From assembly GCA_902596985.1 (NCBI GenBank), contig CACJWR010000003.1, positions 1-64,000 on the forward strand: DNA of 64,000 bases, in the 5' to 3' direction. This stretch comes from an uncultured Alphaproteobacteria bacterium. Its GTDB lineage: Bacteria > Pseudomonadota > Alphaproteobacteria > Rhodobacterales > Rhodobacteraceae. The position numbers and the translations under genes are program-made. Each line of letters begins with the position of its first letter. The first letter of the stretch is position 1. Below, one piece after another: positions 20,164 through 29,974 of this stretch. Below the pieces are notes generated by a model that was given only the letters and a program-made list of their open reading frames with translations, was not told the DNA's origin and made no database searches.

Positions 20164-21192
20164 ATGTATAATAAAGAAGACTTGGAAACCTGTTATGAAA
20201 TAATTAAAAAGGGATCCCACTCTTTTTATGCTGCTTCACAAATTCTTCCCAAAAAAGTACGCGACTCTGCAATTGTTTTGTATTCATTTTGTCGAATTGT
20301 CGACGATGCAATTGATGATAGTCACGCAAAATTACTATCTCTAAAAAAGCTCTTTATCAGGCTTGAAAAAGTCTATTTGGGAAAACCTGAAAATCATGCC
20401 TCCGATAGATGTTTTGCAGAACTTGTTAGGTTTTATGAAATGCCAAAAGCACTCCCGATGGCTTTATTAGAGGGAATGCAATGGGACGCTGAAGGGAGAA
20501 AGTACAAATCTCTTTCAGAGTTACGTTCTTATTGTGCACGAGTTGCATCAACCGTCGGCGTAATGATGTGTGTCCTAATGCGAGTAAGAGATAAAGATAT
20601 ATTAGCACGTGCTTGCGATCTAGGTGTGGCTATGCAACTTACCAACATCGTGAGAGACATAGGCGAAGATGCAAGAAGTAACCGTATATACATTCCTATT
20701 GATTGGCTGAAGGAAAAAAACATAGATTTGAAACATTTTCTCACAAGCCCTAAACCTTCCAAAGAGTTAGCTTCAATAGCAAAACGTTTATTAGAAGAAG
20801 CGAGACGATTGTATAAGCGTTCAGAATCTGGTCTTTTTGGTCTCCCAACTTCCTGTCAGCCAGGAATATACGCAGCCCGCTACATTTATGAAGGTATCGG
20901 AGCACATATTGAGTCTGTTCAATACGATAGCATTAACCAGAGAGCAATAACCTCAAAATCTGAAAAGATAACCTTGCTTGCTTTTTCTTTTTTAAAAACT
21001 CTTAGTTCTAAAATTCTGCCAGTTTCAGCTGTTGTACATGCTCCCGCTTTAAGAGAAGTCAAATTTCTTGTAAATAGCGCACAGAAGAAAGGTTATGGCA
21101 ATGATATGGTTCTTTTTTCTGGCAAAAGATTGATGGACGTTTTAATGGAACTTGAGAAAAATGATAAGAAAAGCATTTATTTATCAACATAG
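20164..21192 (+). CDS. crtB: phytoene synthase
   Basis: YSFCRIVDDAIDDS; MQLTNIVRDIGEDARSNRIYIPIDWL. Confidence 0.96.
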   Translation: MYNKEDLETCYEIIKKGSHSFYAASQILPKKVRDSAIVLYSFCRIVDDAIDDSHAKLLSLKKLFIRLEKVYLGKPENHASDRCFAELVRFYEMPKALPMALLEGMQWDAEGRKYKSLSELRSYCARVASTVGVMMCVLMRVRDKDILARACDLGVAMQLTNIVRDIGEDARSNRIYIPIDWLKEKNIDLKHFLTSPKPSKELASIAKRLLEEARRLYKRSESGLFGLPTSCQPGIYAARYIYEGIGAHIESVQYDSINQRAITSKSEKITLLAFSFLKTLSSKILPVSAVVHAPALREVKFLVNSAQKKGYGNDMVLFSGKRLMDVLMELEKNDKKSIYLST

Positions 21193-21204
21193 AGAATTGG
21201 GGTT

Positions 21205-21669
21205 ATGACAGGGTCGATATTCATTTTTTTGCTGGGTTTTTTGGCGTGTCTCGCAGCTGGGTCTACCGGTTCTTTGTTCCCAACAGGAGATTGGTATAAA
21301 TCCCTTAACAAACCTAGTTGGACACCTCCAGATTGGGTTTTTCCTATTGCATGGTTATATTTATATATAGCTATGTCGTATTCTTTAGTTAGAGTTTACG
21401 GAGCTCCTGGCAATGACTTATTTTTGATTTTTTGGGGTCTTCAACTTGTATTCAATACTTTATGGACTCCTGTATTCTTCGGTCTCCATAGGATAAAGTT
21501 GGGTTTTATAATTCTTTTATGCCTTTGGGTTACAGTTGTTATCATGATTGTCCTAGCTTTTTATATTGATTTAATAGCAGGTCTTCTACTTACTCCCTAT
21601 ATAGTTTGGGGTTCCTACGCGGGGGCATTAAATTTTACTATTATTCAATTGAATAAGGAGAATTCCTAA
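21205..21669 (+). CDS. tspO: TspO/MBR family tryptophan-rich sensory protein
   Basis: WYKSLNKPSWTPPDWVFPIAWLYLYIAMSYSL; NTLWTPVFFG. Confidence 0.93.
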   Translation: MTGSIFIFLLGFLACLAAGSTGSLFPTGDWYKSLNKPSWTPPDWVFPIAWLYLYIAMSYSLVRVYGAPGNDLFLIFWGLQLVFNTLWTPVFFGLHRIKLGFIILLCLWVTVVIMIVLAFYIDLIAGLLLTPYIVWGSYAGALNFTIIQLNKENS

Positions 21670-22565
21670 AAAATTCGAGGTATCTTTGCGCATAGCAAAG
21701 GTTTTATCAGTGGATTTGTAAACCTTTTCATATCCAAGGTTTCATGAACGCCGGTAGTTTTTTCTTTATCAATTTGAGTAACTAACTCACTTCTAGAATA
21801 AAATGGTGCATCCAGCAATGCCCGGCTTTCATAGGGTGAAAACTCCCTATCCGATCTGGCAACCCGTTTAATGAGCCATTTTGTTTTTGATATAGGTTGC
21901 AGAGGGGGTGCTTCTACCTCTTCAACCGATCCATTTTTATTAAAGCGCAGTGCTATATTGGTGTTGCTGCCGTCAACTAGATCAGCATCGTAAAATGTGA
22001 GGCATTTATCTTTAAAGGGTAGACGGCTCCAGGTCCAATAATTGAAGTCTTGTTCGAGTGCCCTTGTTCCAAAATTTCCATCGAGGTAAGCGTTCCCTTG
22101 CCAACTCCATCCTTTCTTATTTGTTTTAATCTCTATACGTGAAATTGGAGAGAATGGTCTCCATATGTGTGTCCCGTCAGGTTTCAACAATACTTCCAAA
22201 TCATTTACACTTTCTGGTGTAACAGTGATGCAACCTTCAATTTTATCGAAATGTGGAATTGTTATTTCACTAAACTCTAGAACAAGCTTCTTGCCATCCC
22301 ACTCTAATTTGCTAGGCCCGACCCTAAAAGAATTTTCAGTGAGGTTAACGTGGCGTTCCCTTCGCTCAGTCATCGTCCAACGGCCTCCTTTCCCATATGT
22401 CACAATATTTATTGAACAAAAGTCATGAGGGTTTTTTCTACCAGACCAACTATACCATGGGGAGAAGACCGAACCTATGAAGGCTATAACTGAAACTGCT
22501 TTTGTGCCGTCATCTGAAAGGCCATCCATGTACCACCATCCGTACCCGTTGGGTGGGATATTCAA
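21666..22565 (-). CDS. crtC: hydroxyneurosporene synthase / carotenoid 1,2-hydratase (start uncertain)
   Basis: IPPNGYGWWYMDGLSDDGTKAVSVIAFIGSVFSPWYSWSGRKNPHDFCSINIVTYG; a TTG at 22565 overlaps the crtD stop (TTGA). The true start could be slightly upstream inside crtD (GPCFD also looks CrtC-like). ORF-track start 22865 lies in the out-of-frame crtD overlap. Confidence 0.82.
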   Translation of the reverse strand: MNIPPNGYGWWYMDGLSDDGTKAVSVIAFIGSVFSPWYSWSGRKNPHDFCSINIVTYGKGGRWTMTERRERHVNLTENSFRVGPSKLEWDGKKLVLEFSEITIPHFDKIEGCITVTPESVNDLEVLLKPDGTHIWRPFSPISRIEIKTNKKGWSWQGNAYLDGNFGTRALEQDFNYWTWSRLPFKDKCLTFYDADLVDGSNTNIALRFNKNGSVEEVEAPPLQPISKTKWLIKRVARSDREFSPYESRALLDAPFYSRSELVTQIDKEKTTGVHETLDMKRFTNPLIKPLLCAKIPRIF

Positions 22566-24049
22566 ATCAAAGCAAGGTCCCGTTTTATCATTTCTGCCGC
22601 ATGCTTGCCTGATAGAGCTGCCATGGGCAAACCCGGTCCCGGATGAGTTCCCCCTCCCGCCAGATAAAGGCCCTTTATTTTTGTTTTTGTGGAGGGTCTT
22701 TGGAAGGTTGAAAGTAGTCTCTCGGGGCTCAGCCCGTAGATTGATCCGTCCGCGCCCGGTGCTAGTTTTTCGAATGCTCTCGGAGTTGTCAGATTGTGAG
22801 AATTCGGTTTGTTTTTGAAGTATATTCCCATTTTGCTGAGTTTTTGAAATGTTCTTTCTTTGCATAAATCATACTCCTTTGTGGCAGTAATTTTGTTTTG
22901 AGTAAGTGAGGGCGCGTTGATGATTATCTCAAAGCGATTCTTTGAGCTACTTTTTAAGCCCTTTTCTTGCTTGCATATATATAAAGTGGGGTCTTTAGCT
23001 ATTTGCCCGGCTGATATGCTCTCAAATTCATTCTTATAGTTTTCATTGAAAAAAACATTGTGGTGGGCTAGTTCTACCCCCGTAGTTTCAGAAGCAAATG
23101 ACCAAACATAGGCAGATAAAGATCTTGGTTCAGTGGCTGTTTTTTTCATCAAATTTTTTAAATCACTACCCAAGTTACCTTCTCTAAAGTTCCGTGGATC
23201 TCCATTAAACAATACAGTTTTGGATTGGTACCTTTGTCCATCATTGAGATCCACGCTACAAACATTGTTGTCTTTGATATTAATTTTAGTAACAGACTTA
23301 TTGAAAACAAACTCAACACCATTTTTTGCAGATAATTGCTTCAATTTATTCGCAAGAGTGTGAAGACCTCCTCTTATACGCCATACTCCCAGAAACTCAA
23401 CATACCATATAAGCTGTAGTAGGGATGGAGAATTGAAAGGTGACCCCCCAACATATGTCGCGTATCTTCCAAACAGTTGTCTGAGCTTAGGTTCGCTGAA
23501 ATATTGCTCTAACTTTCTCCAGTAGTTGGTTGGGAAGCCCAAAATGTTAATTAATCGAGGAATATTTTTTAAAAAATCTTTTTTTGTCAAAAAGCTCCCA
23601 GGGTAGCTATTCCTTAACAACGAGTTATTAAAAGCATAAAAAAGCGTCTCACAATCTCTATGAAATTTGTCAAATTCAGCTGCTGAATTTTTTCCAAATA
23701 CTTTTTCTATTGAAAAAAGATTTTTTTCATGAGTTGAAAAAAGATCTAAACATTTTCCATCTGGCCAGTAATGCCTGGCTAATAGCTCTTCTTTGTGCAA
23801 ATCTAACTCCTTGAAAATATTTAGATTTGCTTGAGTGAATATTTCGTGGAAAACGTCTATTAGTGTCAAAACTGTAGGCCCTGCATCAATGGGACCCTCT
23901 TGACTTGAAAAAGCTCTTAATTTTCCTCCAGGGCATCCATTTCTTTCAACAACAGTTACTTTAAATCCCTGGTTGGAAAGTAAAAGGGCAGAAACAAGCC
24001 CACCAATTCCTGAGCCTACAATGATTATATGTTCGTTTTCTTTTAGCAT
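22562..24049 (-). CDS. crtD: hydroxyneurosporene/methoxyneurosporene desaturase
   Basis: IIVGSGIGGLVSALLLSNQGFKVTVVERNGCPGGKLR; LAGGGTHPGPGLPMAALSGKHAAEM; position next to crtC. Confidence 0.93.
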   Translation of the reverse strand: MLKENEHIIIVGSGIGGLVSALLLSNQGFKVTVVERNGCPGGKLRAFSSQEGPIDAGPTVLTLIDVFHEIFTQANLNIFKELDLHKEELLARHYWPDGKCLDLFSTHEKNLFSIEKVFGKNSAAEFDKFHRDCETLFYAFNNSLLRNSYPGSFLTKKDFLKNIPRLINILGFPTNYWRKLEQYFSEPKLRQLFGRYATYVGGSPFNSPSLLQLIWYVEFLGVWRIRGGLHTLANKLKQLSAKNGVEFVFNKSVTKINIKDNNVCSVDLNDGQRYQSKTVLFNGDPRNFREGNLGSDLKNLMKKTATEPRSLSAYVWSFASETTGVELAHHNVFFNENYKNEFESISAGQIAKDPTLYICKQEKGLKSSSKNRFEIIINAPSLTQNKITATKEYDLCKERTFQKLSKMGIYFKNKPNSHNLTTPRAFEKLAPGADGSIYGLSPERLLSTFQRPSTKTKIKGLYLAGGGTHPGPGLPMAALSGKHAAEMIKRDLALI

Positions 24050-24080
24050 AAAAGGTATTTTATTGACTTATTTTAAAAAG

Positions 24081-24098
24081 TGTCCAAAATTATTTACA
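24081..24098. promoter_or_regulatory. PpsR/CrtJ-type operator 1 upstream of crtE
   Basis: TGTCCAAAATTATTTACA. Confidence 0.75.
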
Positions 24099-24112
24099 CA
24101 AATTTCTAATGA

Positions 24113-24130
24113 TGTCTAATTTTTACCACA
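24113..24130. promoter_or_regulatory. PpsR/CrtJ-type operator 2 upstream of crtE
   Basis: TGTCTAATTTTTACCACA; 32 bp from operator 1. Confidence 0.6.
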
Positions 24131-24139
24131 GGAATAGGT

Positions 24140-25000
24140 ATGAAAGAAAAGTTAGAAGAGGCACTGAAAAAGGCAATTAAGAAGGCAAGTAGATCGCCTG
24201 CTCCGCCAAAATTGGCTGCGGCGATGGATTATGCAATCTTTCCAGGCGGTGCTAGAGTACGGCCTCAGCTCTGCCTTGCTGTTTCCAATGCATGTGGGTT
24301 AGATAATTTTGATCTCTCAATGGCTTCAGCGGTTTCAGTCGAGATGATGCATTGCGCCAGTTTAGTGCATGATGATTTGCCAGCATTTGATAATGCGGAG
24401 GTTAGGCGGGGTAAGCCTACTGTTCATAAGGCCTTTGATGAGCCTCTAGCCGTGCTATGTGGAGATTCTCTTATTATTTTAGCAATTCAGGTGCTTACTT
24501 CTAAAGGCACAAGCGCTCCTGATAGGCTTGGTGAGTTAATAAATGTTTTAACAACGTCAACGGGTATGCCCTATGGTATCTGTTCAGGTCAAGGTTGGGA
24601 AAGTGAAAAAACAATTGATCTTAGTTCATATCATAAACTTAAAACGGCCTCATTGTTCGTCGCGGCTACAAAAATGGGGGCAATTTCTGCAGGCGAAGAT
24701 CCAGAGCCATGGGCAGAGCTTGGGCAGAGAATAGGTGAGGCGTTTCAGGTTGCCGATGATTTGAAGGACTTTTCTGACTCTCAAAAAAGTGGTAAATCGA
24801 ATAACAGAGATAGCGAAAATGAGCGCCCTAACGCTGTTTTAAAGCTAGGAGAGCAAGGTGCAATTAAAAGGCTACAAGACATTTTGGCTGGAGCTATAGC
24901 TTCTATTCCCTCATGCCCCGGTGAAGTTGAATTGATTAAAATCGTTAGAAGTCAGGCAGAACGTCTAACACCAGTAAAGCCTCTTCAAAAAACTTTGTAA
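24140..25000 (+). CDS. crtE: geranylgeranyl diphosphate synthase
   Basis: SLVHDDLPAFDNAEVRRGKPTVHKAF (DDxxxxD) and FQVADDLKDF. Confidence 0.95.
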   Translation: MKEKLEEALKKAIKKASRSPAPPKLAAAMDYAIFPGGARVRPQLCLAVSNACGLDNFDLSMASAVSVEMMHCASLVHDDLPAFDNAEVRRGKPTVHKAFDEPLAVLCGDSLIILAIQVLTSKGTSAPDRLGELINVLTTSTGMPYGICSGQGWESEKTIDLSSYHKLKTASLFVAATKMGAISAGEDPEPWAELGQRIGEAFQVADDLKDFSDSQKSGKSNNRDSENERPNAVLKLGEQGAIKRLQDILAGAIASIPSCPGEVELIKIVRSQAERLTPVKPLQKTL

Positions 25001-25043
25001 GCCACTTATATGTTTAACAGGTGTTCAAGACTACCCCGATCGG

Positions 25044-26174
25044 ATGATTTTAAAAGAAAAAATTAATTCGCTTTATAAAAGCTATTATCGATTGAAGGTT
25101 AAAGTCTTTTCATCAACCAAAGTTCATGAAGCTATTGCTAAAGTTCCAATTCTTAGAGGTCTCATAAGTTATGAGGGCAATAAGATTCATGAGATCATGT
25201 CGGGGTTTGTCTACACACAAATTCTCCATTTATTGATCTATTTGGATATCTTTCAATTTCTCAAAAAAGAAGGGCGATCACTGGATGAGGTTAGCAAGTT
25301 TATGGAGATTACGAATGAAAGGTCTTTGTTGCTGCTGCGTGGTGGATGTGCTTTAAACTTGATATGCTACAAAAGAAATAAATATTGGTTAACTAGGGTA
25401 GGGGCGCAAATAGTTGGGGTTCCTGGGTTAATGGATATGATTCAGCACAACCAAATTTTATATCGAGATCTCTTAGATCCAGTGAAGTTATTGTATGGAA
25501 GAAATGAAACAGAGTTGAGTCAATTTTGGCCCTATGTAAGAAAAGAAGGAGAAAAAAAGAAGATTTCTACAAAGGTATCTTCCGAATACAGTAAGCTTAT
25601 GCAGACTTCCCAAAGGTTGGTTGCGGATCAAACTTTGCAAGCATATAGCTTTAAAGGCGTTAAAAGAATTCTGGATATTGGCGGTGGTACGGGCGCATTT
25701 TTATTAGCGGTAAAAAGCAAGTATCCCGGCATCCAAGCAACCGTTTTTGACTTGCCAAATGTAATAAACGTTGCAAAGAGCAATCACCAAAAAATTGATG
25801 ATATAGTAGGGCTTTTAAATTTTTGTCCTGGTGATTTTTTAAAAGATGATATTCCTTCGAATCAAGATGTTATAAGTTTAGTAAGGGTTTTGTATGATCA
25901 TGAAGACAGCACTGTAGAGTTGTTGCTCAAGAGAATCTACGAAGCTCTTCCAAAGGGTGGGTCTTTGTTAATAACAGAGCCAATGTCTGGTGGAAGCAAA
26001 GCGATGCGTTCCAGTGATTGCTATTTTTCATTTTATACGATGGCAATGACAACAGGAAAAGTGCGTTCTTTTGAGGAACATAGGGTGATTCTTCTCAGGG
26101 CTGGTTTTTCAAATATTGTTAAGCATGCTGTAAGTGCCCCATTTATTACCCAAGTTATGAGTGCTCAGAAGTAG
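25044..26174 (+). CDS. crtF: demethylspheroidene O-methyltransferase
   Basis: RILDIGGGTGAFLLAVKSKYPGIQATVFDLPNV SAM-binding motif; located between crtE and bchC. Confidence 0.93.
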   Translation: MILKEKINSLYKSYYRLKVKVFSSTKVHEAIAKVPILRGLISYEGNKIHEIMSGFVYTQILHLLIYLDIFQFLKKEGRSLDEVSKFMEITNERSLLLLRGGCALNLICYKRNKYWLTRVGAQIVGVPGLMDMIQHNQILYRDLLDPVKLLYGRNETELSQFWPYVRKEGEKKKISTKVSSEYSKLMQTSQRLVADQTLQAYSFKGVKRILDIGGGTGAFLLAVKSKYPGIQATVFDLPNVINVAKSNHQKIDDIVGLLNFCPGDFLKDDIPSNQDVISLVRVLYDHEDSTVELLLKRIYEALPKGGSLLITEPMSGGSKAMRSSDCYFSFYTMAMTTGKVRSFEEHRVILLRAGFSNIVKHAVSAPFITQVMSAQK

Positions 26175-26197
26175 TTTTTTTTTGCATAAAAACCATA

Positions 26198-26215
26198 TGT
26201 CAGAAATTTATTACA
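26198..26215. promoter_or_regulatory. PpsR/CrtJ-type operator 1 upstream of bchC
   Basis: TGTCAGAAATTTATTACA. Confidence 0.8.
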
Positions 26216-26220
26216 GTTTT

Positions 26221-26238
26221 TGTCTAAATTTATTGACA
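26221..26238. promoter_or_regulatory. PpsR/CrtJ-type operator 2 upstream of bchC
   Basis: TGTCTAAATTTATTGACA; 23 bp from operator 1. Confidence 0.85.
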
Positions 26239-26261
26239 TTTATTTTTGAGTTGGCTTTAAT
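26233..26261 (+). promoter_or_regulatory. sigma70-like bchC promoter
   Basis: TTGACA-N17-TTTAAT; -35 embedded in operator 2. Confidence 0.7.
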
Positions 26262-26402
26262 CATGGGATATTTACGTAAATAAAAGAGGACCAGCTTTTT
26301 GGTTGAGTTTTTAAGAAAGCTAGAAAAAGACATCGATTTACGAGGGGGATCCATAGGTTTCCACGTAGATTTTTTCTCGTTAATTCATGAAAATCACAAT
26401 AA

Positions 26403-27359
26403 TTGTCAGCGTTTAATATGGAAACATTAGCAATAGTAATTGATAACCCAGGTGAATTGGACCTGCGCAAAGTTGCCCTTAGGGAACCTGAGTCAGGTGA
26501 AGTCATAATTGAAACACAGTTCTCTGGAGTTTCTACTGGCACTGAACGCTTGTTTTGGAATGGTGATATGCCATTTTTTCCTGGAATGGGTTATCCTCTT
26601 GTCCCAGGTTATGAAACGGTTGGGGTGGTAGTCGACAACAGAGCATCCAGGAAACTCAAGGTTGGCGATCATGTATTTGTCCCAGGGGCCAATTGCTATA
26701 AAAACGAGAAGGGTCTTTTCGGTGCGTCCTCTAGCCTTCTAATAGCTTCCGACGAAAAGCTTATAAAAATAGACCCTGATTTGAAAGCTAAAGGGACATT
26801 ATTTGCACTCGCAGCTACTGCTAGGCATGCCATCGCAGGGCTTGGGAACAAACTTCCCTCACTTATTATTGGTCATGGTGTTTTAGGAAGGTTGCTAGCT
26901 CGATTAACGATAGCCGCAGGTGGTGAAGCCCCGATTGTATGGGAAAGTAATCCTCTTAGAGTAGGTAATGAAACAGATTACGACGTTATCGATCCAGAAA
27001 ATGATAATTCTTCAGATCATGAGTCGATTTATGAGGCTAGTGGAGATATCAGCGTTTTGGATAAGATAATTCCAAAATTGAAAAAAAATGGCGAAATAGT
27101 CTTTGCTGGATTTTATTCATCTCCTATCTCCTTTTCTTTCCCGCCCGCGTTTATAAAAGAGGCTAGGTTCAGGATTTCAGCTGAATTTAATACTGAAGAC
27201 ATAAATATTACACGATCACTATTAGAAACCGGTGCTCTATCTTTAGAAGGTTTAATATCGCATGAGAGTAATGTAAATTTCTCGAAAGCCGCTTATCGAC
27301 AATCTTTCGAAGATCCAGAATGCCTGAAAATGGTTATTGATTGGAGGGATGTAGCATGA
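26403..27359 (+). CDS. bchC: bacteriochlorophyllide a dehydrogenase
   Basis: Zn-ADH-like: FSGVSTGTERLFWNGDMPFFPGMGYPLVPGYETVGVV. Confidence 0.95.
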   Translation: MSAFNMETLAIVIDNPGELDLRKVALREPESGEVIIETQFSGVSTGTERLFWNGDMPFFPGMGYPLVPGYETVGVVVDNRASRKLKVGDHVFVPGANCYKNEKGLFGASSSLLIASDEKLIKIDPDLKAKGTLFALAATARHAIAGLGNKLPSLIIGHGVLGRLLARLTIAAGGEAPIVWESNPLRVGNETDYDVIDPENDNSSDHESIYEASGDISVLDKIIPKLKKNGEIVFAGFYSSPISFSFPPAFIKEARFRISAEFNTEDINITRSLLETGALSLEGLISHESNVNFSKAAYRQSFEDPECLKMVIDWRDVA

Positions 27360-28378
27360 GCTTAGATAACCCGACTAATACTTTAGGTAAGAAAGACTTA
27401 GAAAAACTCCACAAGGACCTTCGAGAAGAAGCAAATCAACCTATCGATGAAGTTCCAGTTGGTGAGCCAACAAAAAAAACCCAGATAATAGCGATCTACG
27501 GTAAAGGAGGCATTGGTAAAAGTTTCACTCTTGCAAATCTTAGTCATATGATGGCAGAACAAGGAAAAAGAGTTCTTCTTATAGGATGTGACCCAAAATC
27601 TGATACAACTTCTCTCTTATTCGGGGGAAAGGCTTGCCCAACTATACTTGAAACATCGACTAATAAGAAGCTTGCGGGTGAAGAAGTCTCTATTGGAGAT
27701 GTGTGTTTTAAAAGAAATGGCGTATTTGCGATGGAGCTTGGTGGGCCAGAAGTAGGAAGAGGATGTGGAGGACGCGGTATAATCCATGGCTTTGAGCTAT
27801 TGGAAAAGCTGGGGTTTCACGATTGGGATTTTGATTACGTATTATTGGATTTTTTGGGTGATGTGGTTTGCGGCGGTTTCGGATTGCCGATAGCAAGGGA
27901 TATGGCTCAAAAGGTTATATTGGTCGCATCAAACGATCTTCAATCTCTATATGTAGCAAATAATGTTTGTTCAGCAGTTGAGTATTTTAGAAAATTAGGT
28001 GGAAACGTGGGTGTGGCAGGTTTAGTAATTAACAAAGACGATGGGTCGGGCGAAGCAGCAGCTTTTGCTGAGACAGTAAAAATTCCAATTCTTGCAAGTA
28101 TACCTCAAGATGATGACCTTAGAAAGAAGTCCGCAAATTATCACATTGTTGGAACAAAAGAGTCAAAGTGGGGAGACCTGTTTGCTGAACTAGGAACCAA
28201 TACAGCTGAGGCCCCACCACTTCGACCAAAGCCACTGGACCAAGATGGCCTTCTCAATTTGTTTGCCGCTAGTGAGACAGGAGCTGACTTCGTGTTGCAA
28301 CCAGCTTCCGATGCTGACATGAGAGGAAAATTTGCCAAGCCCAAAGAGTCGTTAGAAGTCGTATATGACGAAGTGTAA
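27356..28378 (+). CDS. bchX: chlorophyllide a reductase iron protein subunit X
   Basis: [51 protein letters not shown] overlap with bchC stop. Confidence 0.97.
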   Translation: MSLDNPTNTLGKKDLEKLHKDLREEANQPIDEVPVGEPTKKTQIIAIYGKGGIGKSFTLANLSHMMAEQGKRVLLIGCDPKSDTTSLLFGGKACPTILETSTNKKLAGEEVSIGDVCFKRNGVFAMELGGPEVGRGCGGRGIIHGFELLEKLGFHDWDFDYVLLDFLGDVVCGGFGLPIARDMAQKVILVASNDLQSLYVANNVCSAVEYFRKLGGNVGVAGLVINKDDGSGEAAAFAETVKIPILASIPQDDDLRKKSANYHIVGTKESKWGDLFAELGTNTAEAPPLRPKPLDQDGLLNLFAASETGADFVLQPASDADMRGKFAKPKESLEVVYDEV

Positions 28379-28396
28379 AGAGAAAAATTAAGAAGA

Positions 28397-29974
28397 ATGA
28401 GCACCAAGAGAGAAATAAAATATGATGCAGCAGACGACGTTAAGTTGAATGATGAGGTCAATGTTGATTTAGAAGACAAGCATACAGCGGGCGTAGGCAC
28501 CACGTCTGATGGCCTTTGTGGGTCCTCGTCTCTTAAGGTTAGTGCAGAAAGAGGCGCCAACAAAGAGCTTATACAAAATATGCGAAAAGATTACCCCATG
28601 GGTCCCCATGATAAGCCACAAAGCATGTGCCCTGCTTTTGGATCTTTAAGGGTTGGTCTGAGAATGAAGCGAGTGGCAACTGTGTTGTCAGGTTCTGCAT
28701 GCTGTGTCTATGGGTTGACCTTTGTGTCACATTTTTATGGAGCCCGAAGATCTGTCGGTTATGTGCCTTTTTCCTCTGAGACCCTTGTAACAGGAAAACT
28801 ATATGAAGATATCTTAGAGTCTGCACATGAAATGGCTGACCCCGATAGGTTTGATGCCGTTGTTTTCACGAACCTGTGTGTTCCTAGCGCTTCTGGGGTT
28901 CCTTTGAGGCTTCTCCCAAAGGAAATTAACGGGGTTAGGATAATTGGTATTGATGTGCCCGGTTTTGGTATTCCCACGCACGCAGAGGCAAAAGATGTCT
29001 TGGCTGGTGCGTTACTGAATTATGCTAAAAACGAAATCGAGTCTGGGCCGGTAGCTGCTCCAGCTTCAAAGAAATCAGATAGACCATCCGTTACATTGTT
29101 GGGAGAAATGTTCCCGGCAGATCCTATGAATATTGGCGCAATTTTGGAGCCATTGGGGTTGGCTGCGGGACAGGTTGTACCTTGCAGAGAGTGGCGGGAA
29201 TTGTATGCAGCGCTTGATTGCGGAGCCGTTGCAGCTATCCATCCCTTTTATACAGCTGCTGTAAGAGAGTTTGAAGACGCTGGTAAGCCAATTATTGGAT
29301 CGGCCCCAGTGGGTGTTGAAGGTACTAATTCTTGGATTGATAGTGTAGGAGATACTTTTAACATTGCGAAAAAGATCATTGAGAAAGCAAAACAGAAGAT
29401 TCTGCCGCAAATACAAAAATCTCTTGATGACAAAAAAATTAATTTCAAAATTTCGGTATCCGGCTATGAGGGTTCGGAACTTATAGTAGCAAGAACGCTG
29501 ATAGAGGCGGGCGCTGAAGTCCCTTATGTAGGAACTGCCTGTCCCAAGACTAAATGGTCTTCTGAAGACAAAGATTGGTTGGAGAGTAGAGGCGTTTTTG
29601 TAAAATTTAGGGCGAGTTTGGAGGATGATATCTCAGCGGTGAAGAGCATTAATCCTGATTTGGCTATTGGAACGACCCCGGTAGTGCAAAAAGCTAAAGA
29701 GTTAGGTATTCCCTCTCTTTATTACACAAATTTAATTTCAGCTAGGCCAATAATGGGTGTTGCTGGTGCAGGGAGTTTAGCTGAAGTAATATTGCAGGCC
29801 ATAAGCAATGGTTCACGAATGGAAAAAATGAAGAGTTTCTTTGAGGGTGTCGGTGAAGGTGATACCGCAGGAGTTTGGGAGGGTGAGCCAAACCTTAAAC
29901 CCCAGTTCCGAGCCCATCAGGCAAAGAAAATAGAGAAAAGAAAGATCGCCGCAAAGGCAGAGGAGATGATTTAG
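28397..29974 (+). CDS. bchY: chlorophyllide a reductase subunit Y
   Basis: Nitrogenase-like subunit [49 protein letters not shown]. Confidence 0.96.
   Translation: MSTKREIKYDAADDVKLNDEVNVDLEDKHTAGVGTTSDGLCGSSSLKVSAERGANKELIQNMRKDYPMGPHDKPQSMCPAFGSLRVGLRMKRVATVLSGSACCVYGLTFVSHFYGARRSVGYVPFSSETLVTGKLYEDILESAHEMADPDRFDAVVFTNLCVPSASGVPLRLLPKEINGVRIIGIDVPGFGIPTHAEAKDVLAGALLNYAKNEIESGPVAAPASKKSDRPSVTLLGEMFPADPMNIGAILEPLGLAAGQVVPCREWRELYAALDCGAVAAIHPFYTAAVREFEDAGKPIIGSAPVGVEGTNSWIDSVGDTFNIAKKIIEKAKQKILPQIQKSLDDKKINFKISVSGYEGSELIVARTLIEAGAEVPYVGTACPKTKWSSEDKDWLESRGVFVKFRASLEDDISAVKSINPDLAIGTTPVVQKAKELGIPSLYYTNLISARPIMGVAGAGSLAEVILQAISNGSRMEKMKSFFEGVGEGDTAGVWEGEPNLKPQFRAHQAKKIEKRKIAAKAEEMI

Noticed and set aside
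22562-22865. N-terminal 100 residues of the ORF-track crtC (MQRKNISKTQQNGNIL...)
   Set aside because: Out-of-frame reading of the well-supported crtD C-terminus; low-complexity, no CrtC-like content before GPCFDLNIPP.
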